Source: a virus
Length of the DNA stretch: 25,613 bases
Direction: 5' to 3' (one strand)
IMG/VR virus record: IMGVR_UViG_3300009553_000068
Span: 1 to 25,613 of that record
In this document: one piece after another, positions 14,855 to 20,098 of the stretch
How positions within the stretch are numbered: position 1 is the stretch's first letter
How the letters are laid out: each line of letters begins with the position of its first letter
Notes under the pieces: model-generated
Seen by the model: the letters and a program-made list of their open reading frames with translations, nothing else
What the model was told of the DNA's origin: nothing
The model's database searches: none
Position numbers and translations under genes: made by a program

Positions 14855-15135
14855 GATTTACCTTCAGCCTTTGCTATGGCCGCCTCAGCAGCTTCCTGCG
14901 CTCGATCCCAGCCGACCCCATATAAGTCACCATGCGAGTGTCGAATGTATTTCCAGCCGCTTAACATATCTTTGAGGGCGGCCAAGAGTTCTGGCGCAGC
15001 CATATTTTCAGGAGTTGCGCGGATATATTTCACGTCGTACTCATTGATTTTGTCCGAGCACCACGTGGTATCCTCCCAGTTATACGGAAGGTCATCCTCT
15101 TCGCATTGCAGATAAATAACTTCTGGCGCATTCAT
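14851..15135 (-). CDS. Hypothetical phage protein (EDTTWC family)
   Basis: 94 residues from ATG 15135. MNAPEVIYLQCEEDDLPYNW then EDTTWCSDKINEYDVKYIR resembles a short accessory protein found widely in proteobacterial phages, often in exonuclease/annealing operons. The C-terminal part (AAPELLAALKDMLSGW) carries the AL-LLEAL-D type helix common to such proteins. Function unknown. The start is supported by GGGGATTGGGA upstream and the ATGA overlap. Confidence 0.65.
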   Translation of the reverse strand: MNAPEVIYLQCEEDDLPYNWEDTTWCSDKINEYDVKYIRATPENMAAPELLAALKDMLSGWKYIRHSHGDLYGVGWDRAQEAAEAAIAKAEGKS

Positions 15136-15389
15136 TCCCAATCCCCAGCGATATCCTGCGCAATATCTTCTAAGACTTCATAGGGAAGGTCAGCAGTGAT
15201 TACCAGACCTTTCCAGCTGACAGAGGTGACTTCAATTGATCCTGAACCCACATCAGGTTCTCTGTTATGCCGCTCGAAAAGCACGTTGCATTCCTGCTCA
15301 CCCAATACACCGAGGTCCAACTTGATTCGATGCGGCAACTTAAAGTTTTTTCCGTAAGCCAAGTCGGGGAGGACGGATTTTATGTTCAT
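15132..15389 (-). CDS. Hypothetical beta-rich phage protein
   Basis: 85 residues from ATG 15389 (GGAGAAGAG ribosome site). LPHRIKLDLGVLGEQECNVL, FERHNREPDVGSGSIEVTSV and KGLVITADLPYEVLEDIAQDI alternate strands with a final acidic helix, and it ends AGDWE. It resembles small phage proteins of unknown function. ATGA overlaps on both ends. Confidence 0.6.
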   Translation of the reverse strand: MNIKSVLPDLAYGKNFKLPHRIKLDLGVLGEQECNVLFERHNREPDVGSGSIEVTSVSWKGLVITADLPYEVLEDIAQDIAGDWE

Positions 15390-15589
15390 GACTCTTCTCC
15401 AAACTTGATCTTGACGCCGGCTTTCTTTAAGCAAACCATCGGTGTTGTATAACCTTCGATTGCATCAGCAAACAAACGCACGTCGAGGTGCATAATTGTC
15501 GATTCCTGCTTAACAGCATAAGCAAGCCACATATCCAGCGCCTGCCCTGCTGTGAGTTCTTTGCCTGTGGGGTCGAGGAATTTAGGCAT
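15386..15589 (-). CDS. Hypothetical phage protein
   Basis: 67 residues: MPKFLDPTGKELTAGQALDM, WLAYAVKQESTIMHLDVRLF, then a basic end (VCLKKAGVKIKFGEES). No family recognised. A GGAGAT ribosome site is upstream of ATG 15589 and the stop overlaps the next start (ATGA). Confidence 0.55.
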   Translation of the reverse strand: MPKFLDPTGKELTAGQALDMWLAYAVKQESTIMHLDVRLFADAIEGYTTPMVCLKKAGVKIKFGEES

Positions 15590-15591
15590 GG

Positions 15592-15744
15592 CTATTTATC
15601 TCCAAACTCCATATCTCGATCAAAGAAAACGTCTTCCTCTTCCTCGATGGCGCATTGCAAATGCATTTCTTCGTTATCAACCATGGCAGTCAATTCATCT
15701 AATAAGATAGGCTTATCGCACCACGGACATTTCGGATATTTCAT
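15592..15744 (-). CDS. 50-residue CxxC protein
   Basis: Encodes MKYPKCPWCDKPILLDELTA then MVDNEEMHLQCAIEEEEDVF and a short acidic end. The CPWC pair plus a later H-x-x-C suggests a small zinc site. It lies between coding neighbours with 2 nt to the following start, and GGGAAG precedes ATG 15744. Function unknown. Confidence 0.55.
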   Translation of the reverse strand: MKYPKCPWCDKPILLDELTAMVDNEEMHLQCAIEEEEDVFFDRDMEFGDK

Positions 15745-15780
15745 CTTCCCACCCCATCCGCTAATTAGTTGCCTTGGGCT

Positions 15781-15981
15781 TTAAAACGGAATCCTTTTAT
15801 GCGGATTGCCTTCGCAAAATTCATTAGGGCATCTGCCGATAGGAAATCTATGCATACACACTCGGGCCGGCATTGGCGGATGCCGATACTGGTAATCCCA
15901 CAGCGGGCTATCCGGGTCCATTTCCATTTCTTCAAGTTCATCCATTGCGCGGTCAAAGCAATCATCTGCAATTTCGCCCAT
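15781..15981 (-). CDS. Small Cys/His protein
   Basis: 66 residues: a strongly acidic N-terminus (MGEIADDCFDRAMDELEEME), then a probable zinc site (CMHRFPIGRCPNEFC) and a basic end. Chosen over the alternative frame in 15765-15971 because GGAAGAGGAA precedes ATG 15981 and the composition is protein-like. It is the first gene after the structured RNA segment. Confidence 0.6.
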   Translation of the reverse strand: MGEIADDCFDRAMDELEEMEMDPDSPLWDYQYRHPPMPARVCMHRFPIGRCPNEFCEGNPHKRIPF

Positions 15982-16011
15982 TTCCTCTTCCCTCTATTCG
16001 TTAACCGTGAT

Positions 16012-16099
16012 TAAAAATACGAAGCCATATGACCGACAAGGAATTAACAAGACATCAATCAGCAATGTAGTCTTATCGGCATTCGCTCATAGGCTTCGT
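16012..16099 (-). ncRNA. Structured RNA segment / terminator-like leader in the pL operon
   Basis: Read on the - strand, ACGAAGCC (from 16099) pairs with GGCTTCGT (ending 16019), extended by TATGA/TCATA across a one-base bulge. The end is followed by ATTTTTA. Inside, CCGATAA can pair with TTGTCGG (one G-U), and GAC/GTC pairs lie further in, giving a closed multi-helix fold of about 80 nt. It sits between the first gene of the leftward operon and all the rest, so it could be a conditional terminator, an antitermination element or a small RNA. Confidence 0.45.
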
Positions 16100-16124
16100 C
16101 ATAACTCTTTCAAACCCCTTCCCG

Positions 16125-16147
16125 AATGGCTCTGCGAGAGAGCCATT
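16125..16147 (-). terminator. 9-bp perfect hairpin just after the first leftward gene
   Basis: AATGGCTCT (16125-16133) and AGAGCCATT (16139-16147) form a perfect 9-bp stem with a 5-nt loop, 6 nt after the stop of the 16154-16648 gene. No U-tract follows on the - strand, so it may be a pause, processing or antitermination structure rather than a classical terminator. Confidence 0.45.
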
Positions 16148-16153
16148 GAGGAA

Positions 16154-16648
16154 TTAGTTGTACATTTCTGCATCGCGCGGAGATAAGATATTTCCACCAT
16201 TAATGGCCATGCTGAATGCGAAACCGCAGCCAACAAATTTTTCCGCCGCCTCTCTATCCCATCCACCGTCACCTCGTTTTTGGTCCCAGAAGTCGCCGTT
16301 TTCTACGAGATAAGCAACAAGGTCTTCGGGTTTTTCAAATATCGGCGTTACCGGAGTTCCTTCGCTGACGGTTTCATAAACAACAAAATGCGTTGCCTCT
16401 TCTTCTGTCCAACTTTGCTCTCTGTAATATTCTTTATCGGGCGGACTTCCGTAATAATCGTGAAACCATTTTGCATAGTCATTGGGCGTAAATTTCGCAG
16501 CCTCCTCATACCATTCGGCACATGCCGTGTCGTAATCCTTGTCATACATCGGATGGAAGGCGTCTTTCTGCCATGTATGGCTGATTTGATCTTTTGAATA
16601 TTTCGGATGTTGCCAGCCAGCCGGAACTTTTCTAATTTCTCTGCCCAT
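16154..16648 (-). CDS. First gene of the leftward early operon, phage protein of unknown function
   Basis: 164 residues from ATG 16648 (GAGG 8 nt upstream; an in-frame GTG at 16657 is less likely). It begins MGREIRKVPAGWQHPK, a start seen in many phage hypothetical proteins. It is Trp/Tyr/Asp-rich (WQKDAFHPMYDKDYDTACAE, WFHDYYGSPPDKEYY), has a VVYETVSEGTPVTPIFEKPE segment, and ends GFAFSMAINGGNILSPRDAE. It occupies the lambda N position but is acidic and aromatic and does not look like an N-type arginine-rich antiterminator. Confidence 0.75.
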   Translation of the reverse strand: MGREIRKVPAGWQHPKYSKDQISHTWQKDAFHPMYDKDYDTACAEWYEEAAKFTPNDYAKWFHDYYGSPPDKEYYREQSWTEEEATHFVVYETVSEGTPVTPIFEKPEDLVAYLVENGDFWDQKRGDGGWDREAAEKFVGCGFAFSMAINGGNILSPRDAEMYN

Positions 16649-16792
16649 TTCCTTCACCTCGTTATTAACGTTTAAACCGCTGCATTACATTTCCCCTAAT
16701 CAACGAAACTCTGTTGCGAAATGTGTCAGGTGGGCGTAGGTTGTGTGGTTCTCTGGCGTAGCTCAGCAATTGAATTAGCCAGCCTTGAAGTA

Positions 16793-16820
16793 ACAATACC
16801 AGATGTATTGGAGATTGCAA
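16793..16820 (-). promoter_or_regulatory. Putative pL promoter
   Basis: On the - strand, TTGCAA (16820-16815), a 16-bp spacer and TATTGT (16798-16793) predict a start near 16786, about 138 nt before the first leftward gene. The two operators at 16795-16809 and 16819-16833 overlap both hexamers, as expected for a repressor-controlled pL. Confidence 0.55.
16795..16809. promoter_or_regulatory. Left operator site 1 (AATACC-N3-TGTATT)
   Basis: AATACCAGATGTATT matches the AATACC-N3-GGTATT palindrome with one mismatch and covers the proposed pL -10. Confidence 0.65.
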
Positions 16821-16833
16821 TACCTTTGGTATT
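16819..16833. promoter_or_regulatory. Left operator site 2, perfect palindrome
   Basis: AATACCTTTGGTATT is a perfect 15-bp operator-like palindrome; its centre is 24 bp from site 1. It touches the proposed pL -35. Confidence 0.75.
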
Positions 16834-16844
16834 TATTTTAAAAA

Positions 16845-16859
16845 AATATCTTAGGTATT
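16845..16859. promoter_or_regulatory. Left operator site 3
   Basis: AATATCTTAGGTATT matches the palindrome with one mismatch; its centre is 26 bp from site 2, giving three regularly spaced sites as in lambda oL. Confidence 0.6.
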
Positions 16860-16930
16860 GGTGTATCTTAGTAACAGGGGAGGCCCCGCGGGGTGGGCGG
16901 GAAGAAGGATTGGGTATTTAGGAAAATAAA

Positions 16931-17110
16931 ATGCTGGACGAAATAATAAATCGATTCAGGAATTTAGGCCCAGATCAACAGAAGAAATTCATGGATTTTA
17001 TCATTGCTCGGACTGATCGCCCGCCCGCTCAAGAAGATCCAGAAACTTCAGAGCCTCCTGTTGCTGAGACAAAGAAAGGCGTCCAAGACGAATCTCAAAC
17101 TCACGAATAG
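16931..17110 (+). CDS. Possible 59-residue protein antisense to the repressor 3' end
   Basis: Encodes MLDEIINRFRNLGPDQQKKF then MDFIIARTDRPPAQEDPETS and an acidic/basic tail. AGGA lies 7 nt before the ATG. The last 110 nt are antisense to the end of the repressor gene, so it could be a shadow of that gene. The first 70 nt lie outside it, and the amphipathic helix looks protein-like. A weak rightward promoter (TTGCAA 16815, TTTAAA 16837) overlaps the left operators. Confidence 0.35.
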   Translation: MLDEIINRFRNLGPDQQKKFMDFIIARTDRPPAQEDPETSEPPVAETKKGVQDESQTHE

Positions 17111-17396
17111 TTCTATTGGTGACTGAGCTTATATCTTTGGCCGTTTGCTGAATAGACGGCCGGATCAGGCTTGCATCAAATTCCATGATTTGAGCCAGTT
17201 GGATCAATCTATGTTCGGGGATTTGTCGATCGCCGCTAAACCAGCGCTGAAGTTGACCCTGATTAATTCCATACTCTGCGCAGAATCGATCTTGAGATAG
17301 GCCATCATGGCGAGCCTTATATAGCTGCCATTGTTTCCGTAGCAATAGCCCCTCTCTCTTCCTTTGTGGGAGGGGGATTAAGTCTAGGCGTGGCAT
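17001..17396 (-). CDS. Short phage repressor (CI-equivalent) lacking a LexA-type peptidase domain
   Basis: 131 residues from ATG 17396, supported by GGAAGA upstream; in-frame upstream starts reach 17462 and would run into the operator. HTH region about 20-70: LSQDRFCAEYGINQGQLQRW is helix-turn-helix, followed by RQIPEHRLIQLAQIMEF. The C-terminal half is helical (IREFEIRLGRLSLSQQQEAL, KFLDLLERAG) and probably dimerises. No S24/LexA Ser-Lys self-cleavage domain is present, so RecA-triggered autocleavage is not expected. Divergent from cro with shared operators, which strongly supports its role as lysogeny repressor. Confidence 0.8.
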   Translation of the reverse strand: MPRLDLIPLPQRKREGLLLRKQWQLYKARHDGLSQDRFCAEYGINQGQLQRWFSGDRQIPEHRLIQLAQIMEFDASLIRPSIQQTAKDISSVTNRTIREFEIRLGRLSLSQQQEALKFLDLLERAGDQSEQ

Positions 17397-17452
17397 GTAA
17401 TTTTCTTCCAATCTCCAACATACATACTTGTACATCCACATCTTCTGCTCGA

Positions 17453-17481
17453 CAAATACCAAAGGGCTTGATAATCTTCAA
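17453..17481 (-). promoter_or_regulatory. Putative repressor-maintenance promoter (pRM)
   Basis: On the - strand, TTGAAG (17481-17476), a 17-bp spacer and TATTTG (17458-17453) predict a start near 17446, about 50 nt before the repressor ATG. It is weak in its -10 and overlaps both right operators, fitting autoregulation. Confidence 0.45.
17455..17469. promoter_or_regulatory. Right operator site 1 (degenerate)
   Basis: AATACCAAAGGGCTT has a perfect left half and a degenerate right half of the AATACC-N3-GGTATT palindrome. It overlaps the -35 of pR. Confidence 0.5.
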
Positions 17482-17496
17482 TGCCAGAGGTATTAT
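17468..17496 (+). promoter_or_regulatory. pR promoter for cro, predicting a leaderless cro mRNA
   Basis: TTGATA (17468-17473), a 17-bp spacer and TATTAT (17491-17496) are close to sigma-70 consensus. The start site, 7 nt after the -10, would be about 17503, which is the A of the cro ATG. Both right operators overlap the promoter. Confidence 0.7.
17480..17494. promoter_or_regulatory. Right operator site 2
   Basis: AATGCCAGAGGTATT matches the palindrome with one mismatch; its centre is 25 bp from right site 1 and it covers part of the pR -10. Confidence 0.65.
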
Positions 17497-17502
17497 TTAA
17501 AA

Positions 17503-17709
17503 ATGAAAAGCATCCATATCAAAGACTTTTGTGAGCAGCCTGGTAACAGCCAGCAAACTGCGGCCGACCTACTTGATCTTCATCAAACAGCCATATCGAA
17601 AATGATAAGGCGAGGTCGGCCTGTCTATCTGATTTTTGATAACAGGGATCGCTTTCTGCGCGCTGTAGAACGGCAGGAGCGAACTGTTGGCAAAAAGTCT
17701 AGGGGTTAG
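17503..17709 (+). CDS. cro: Cro-like regulator
   Basis: 68 residues: MKSIHIKDFCEQPGNSQQTA, then HTH residues about 18-38 (TAADLLDLHQTAISKMIRRG) and a beta end (RPVYLIFDNRDRFLRAVE). Layout and length match lambda Cro (TAKDLGVYQSAINKAI-type HTH followed by strands). First gene rightward of the operator, divergent from the repressor. No good Shine-Dalgarno lies at normal distance, which fits a leaderless transcript from pR. A longer frame from 17428 would start inside the operators and is rejected. Confidence 0.85.
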   Translation: MKSIHIKDFCEQPGNSQQTAADLLDLHQTAISKMIRRGRPVYLIFDNRDRFLRAVERQERTVGKKSRG

Positions 17710-17758
17710 CCCATGGCCGACATCCTGTTCTGCGCCTTATTCCTAGCATCGACCGGTG

Positions 17759-18049
17759 TTACGACTCTGGCAATTTCAGGTCAGTTTGCACCATTTGATC
17801 GAATATTTGCTTGGCTCGCATGTTTGACAGAATCCCCAATGCAGCCGTGGTCCCTGACATTACTAACGAAAATAGTACCTGTGGATTATCAAATCCGAAC
17901 ATATAGAGAAGCCCGATATCCAGGGAGATGAGGGAAAGCAGCAGGCAGAACTGGCCGTTAATCGTGTTTCGGTGAACGCCGGATGCATGTGAAACGCTAA
18001 GACGCAGCGAGCAAATGAGATCAGGTAGCTGGGGTTGTTTTGTATTCAT
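17759..18049 (-). CDS. Antisense small membrane protein between cro and tR1
   Basis: 96 residues from ATG 18049, with AGGAGG 10 nt upstream and a possible own promoter TTGTTA (18124-18119), 17 bp, TATGCT (18101-18096). Two hydrophobic helices: FCLLLSLISLDIGLLYMFGF and LFSLVMSGTTAALGILSNM, then a charged end (RAKQIFDQMVQTDLKLPES). It runs against pR transcription, so it would be expressed mainly in the lysogen. A superinfection-exclusion role fits size and location but is inference. The competing + frame (17713-17931) looks less protein-like. Confidence 0.55.
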   Translation of the reverse strand: MNTKQPQLPDLICSLRLSVSHASGVHRNTINGQFCLLLSLISLDIGLLYMFGFDNPQVLFSLVMSGTTAALGILSNMRAKQIFDQMVQTDLKLPES

Positions 18050-18170
18050 GGTTTTGAGGCCTCCTTGGCTAGTTGTTGTGGTGTTAGAGCTAAGCAGCAT
18101 AGCCAAGAGCCTCTTCTTTAACAAATGGTCAGATTAACGCAGTAGAACTGCAAAAGATTGAACGAAACAG

Positions 18171-18190
18171 CCGTCCTTAGTGACGGTTTT
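18171..18190 (+). terminator. tR1-like Rho-independent terminator after cro
   Basis: CCGTC, a 6-nt loop, GACGG and TTTTATTT. The position between cro and the next regulator equals lambda tR1, suggesting that downstream early genes need antitermination or read-through. Confidence 0.75.
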
Positions 18191-18230
18191 ATTTAACTCG
18201 CAGTCCGTCCTACAAGTAGAGTCAATTGAA

Positions 18231-18647
18231 ATGCCATCGGTTGCAGCACAACAAGAAAAGCTGGCTTTGAGGGTAGTTCGTGAAGTGAGAGAAACACTGG
18301 CGGATGAACAGCTTGAACTCATTCCCTCGCTTTCTAAAGCCTGTTTTCGCTGCATTGATGAAAGTGGTTTGCAGGACAAATCGATTTGCTACGAACTGGA
18401 AATTGATCCGGGTGTTTTATCCCGAGCAAGAACGGGTCAGGCGAATTTTCCACCTGACAAGATCGATGCATTAATGGACTTGTGTGGCAATGAAATCCCG
18501 TTGCGCTGGCAGGCTTTGAAGCGGCATTACGGGCTGGTGAAATTGAAAGGTAAGCTCGAAGCCGAATTAGAAATCGAGCGCCAGAAGAATGCAGAACTCG
18601 AACTGAAATTGCGCCATATCGAAGAGTTTATGAGGGCGACGAAATAG
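18231..18647 (+). CDS. cII-position DNA-binding regulator with C-terminal coiled coil
   Basis: 138 residues from ATG 18231 (an in-frame GTG at 18180 lies inside the terminator and lacks a ribosome site). An HTH-like centre (KSICYELEIDPGVLSRARTG) is followed by the conserved FPPDKIDALMDLCGNEIPLR pattern seen in unnamed proteobacterial phage proteins beside cro, then a coiled coil (LKGKLEAELEIERQKNAELE). Location suggests a cII-like activator or replication-linked factor; it does not resemble lambda CII or the CP76 family closely. Confidence 0.7.
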   Translation: MPSVAAQQEKLALRVVREVRETLADEQLELIPSLSKACFRCIDESGLQDKSICYELEIDPGVLSRARTGQANFPPDKIDALMDLCGNEIPLRWQALKRHYGLVKLKGKLEAELEIERQKNAELELKLRHIEEFMRATK

Positions 18648-18950
18648 CATATCTCCTCCTTGGGGGGCGTATCAGAAATGGTGTCATGGGAACTTAGGCC
18701 AATGGGCAATCCCAACTCAAAAGTTTAAGGATGGCATCATTTCTAATGCGGTGCGACGTGTGAAAGCGGGACACGGTAATAACGTAAGTAGCGCGACGGC
18801 TGCTTACGCCAAGAGCCTTGGATGCAACGCCATTGACCGTCGTTGGTGGCTCTACAAGGAATAAACGAGCAGGGGTAGCGTCCTGCCACCGCAGACCTAC
18901 AAGTAAGGATAAAGCCAGGGAGTGGCGGCACTTAATTACCGAGACGAGTT
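18648..18950. other. 303-bp interval with hairpin and possible non-ATG ORF
   Basis: No ATG-initiated gene of useful size. A frame ending at TAA 18862-18864 reads protein-like (GIISNAVRRVKAGHGNNVSS, ATAAYAKSLGCNAIDRRWWL) but has no ATG; ATT 18739 lies 7 nt after AAGGA and GTG occurs at 18751. The interval also holds a 10-bp stem-loop at 18783-18808 and a smaller GCAGG/CCTGC hairpin near 18870. Confidence 0.4.
18783..18808. repeat. 10-bp stem-loop
   Basis: CGTAAGTAGC (18783-18792) and GCTGCTTACG (18799-18808) pair with one G-U around a 6-nt loop. No U-tract follows, so it is not a standard terminator; it lies inside the possible non-ATG frame. Confidence 0.5.
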
Positions 18951-19124
18951 ATGAACATGACCTATACGCATATCTGCCTGCACTGCGGTCAAGACCTTCT
19001 AATGAAAGAGATCAACGCCAAGGAATGCTACCACGCAGAGTGCAAGAAGATCGTTGTGGCAAATGCTTCGCGGAAAGAGCGGGAGAGTAGTTTGCATCGG
19101 GCGAATTCGAGGGGTGGATTATGA
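18951..19124 (+). CDS. 57-residue Cys-rich small protein
   Basis: Encodes MNMTYTHICLHCGQDLLMKE then INAKECYHAECKKIVVANAS and a basic tail. CLHCG and CYHAEC form a probable C2-type zinc site like other tiny phage zinc proteins. Its stop overlaps the next start (ATGA), which supports translation. The larger overlapping frame 18818-19090 is Arg-rich and judged a shadow. Confidence 0.6.
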   Translation: MNMTYTHICLHCGQDLLMKEINAKECYHAECKKIVVANASRKERESSLHRANSRGGL

Positions 19125-19378
19125 GTTGGCGTGAATGGTTTGAGAAAGTCGCACTCGTTAACAGAGTCATTATGCCGGGCGGCGAAATATATAGTGTCTC
19201 GGATGCTGAGGAAGCCCGCTACCACGCCTTCAAGGCTCGCCTGATCGAAGAGCTGAATATTTCCGAACAAAAGATGGAGTGGAGGAAGATTGAGGGAACG
19301 GAATCGACGGGCGGTCATGGAATGCTCGAGCCGCATCCATCGGTTGAGAAGCCCGCCAGCCCGCGCCCCTGGTATTGA
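19121..19378 (+). CDS. Hypothetical phage protein
   Basis: 85 residues: MSWREWFEKVALVNRVIMPG, EIYSVSDAEEARYHAFKARL, then a Pro-rich end. No family recognised. Coupled to the preceding small zinc protein by ATGA. Confidence 0.55.
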   Translation: MSWREWFEKVALVNRVIMPGGEIYSVSDAEEARYHAFKARLIEELNISEQKMEWRKIEGTESTGGHGMLEPHPSVEKPASPRPWY

Positions 19379-19387
19379 GAGGTGGAT

Positions 19388-19582
19388 ATGAGCGAATGGC
19401 AATTAATAGAAACAGCGCCGAAGAATGAATATTTTTTAGGATGGAGCTTGATTGACGATTTTCAAGTACTGATTACTGAAAGCGAGCCAGATGAAAATGG
19501 CAGAAGGTATTTCAGAAATGATGATTTTTGTCGTTACACCCCAACACACTGGAAGCCATTGCCCGAAGCCCCGGTCACTTAA
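19388..19582 (+). CDS. DUF551 protein
   Basis: 64 residues: MSEWQLIETAPKNEYFLGWS at the start and THWKPLPEAP at the end are the two conserved ends of DUF551 phage proteins, whose function is unknown. ATG 19388 preferred over GTG 19382 because GAGAGGTGG precedes it and the family starts MSEWQPIETAP. Confidence 0.85.
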   Translation: MSEWQLIETAPKNEYFLGWSLIDDFQVLITESEPDENGRRYFRNDDFCRYTPTHWKPLPEAPVT

Positions 19583-19599
19583 GTGCGCAGATTATTGAT

Positions 19600-19770
19600 A
19601 TGACGCAAGAGCAGGAATATGAGTTCAGCAACCTTGTCGGCGAGCACCGAGCGAAACCGCTAGCTGACATTGATGGCATCCATTTGAGCTTTGAAGAGCT
19701 GAAGGAATTTGTTGAGCATCTTTGCCAAGAGGCTTATACGCGCGGTCTGCATAACGGGCTTGGTATCTAA
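19600..19770 (+). CDS. Hypothetical small acidic protein
   Basis: 56 residues from ATG 19600: MTQEQEYEFSNLVGEHRAKP, then a helical acidic end (LSFEELKEFVEHLCQEAYTR). A frame opening at 19528 would overlap the DUF551 gene by 55 nt and is less likely. Function unknown. Confidence 0.45.
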   Translation: MTQEQEYEFSNLVGEHRAKPLADIDGIHLSFEELKEFVEHLCQEAYTRGLHNGLGI

Positions 19771-19795
19771 TGATCGACCAGCAGCGAGTATTGAT

Positions 19796-20011
19796 ATGAG
19801 CACAAAGAAATACTGCCAAGGTTGCAGCCTGACGGGCCATTGGAAAGGCCATGACTGCAGCAATGAAGCCAAATTTAAAGCAGGTGGCAAGGATTATTGC
19901 GGCCAGCATTTCTCCATAGCTACGTTTAATCCAGAGCGTTTTACGAAGGCTAGGGAGTTGAAGGCCAAGCAGGAAGCCAGGAATCGCGCCCGTTTAGTTT
20001 TGGTGAAATGA
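19796..20011 (+). CDS. Small zinc-binding protein
   Basis: 71 residues from ATG 19796: MSTKKYCQGCSLTGHWKGHD then CSNEAKFKAGGKDYCGQHF, with Cys/His ligands CxxC, H, C, C, H. It ends with a basic helix (FTKARELKAKQEARNRARLV). Probable nucleic-acid-binding zinc finger; the longer frame from 19709 is rejected as it has no ribosome site. Confidence 0.6.
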   Translation: MSTKKYCQGCSLTGHWKGHDCSNEAKFKAGGKDYCGQHFSIATFNPERFTKARELKAKQEARNRARLVLVK

Positions 20012-20098
20012 ATTTGCATGGCATAGGGTCGCCGCTGCTTACATAGCCGCAATTAACGCGCGATCATTATAGGCAGCATCCCTTTCCGAGAAGTTGAT

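Noticed and set aside
15765-15971. Alternative - strand frame overlapping the small Cys/His protein
   Set aside because: Less protein-like, no ribosome site, and the frame from 15981 has GGAAGAGGAA upstream.
16870-16900. CCCCGCGGGG palindrome as a terminator for the repressor gene
   Set aside because: No T-tract on either strand; GC-rich palindrome of uncertain meaning.
17713-17931. + strand hydrophobic frame directly after cro
   Set aside because: Looks like the mirror of the membrane protein on the - strand; the second half is random in character. Kept as second choice only.
18818-19090. 90-residue + strand frame
   Set aside because: Arg/Ser-rich, no ribosome site, and overlapped by the Cys-rich 57-residue gene with ATGA coupling.
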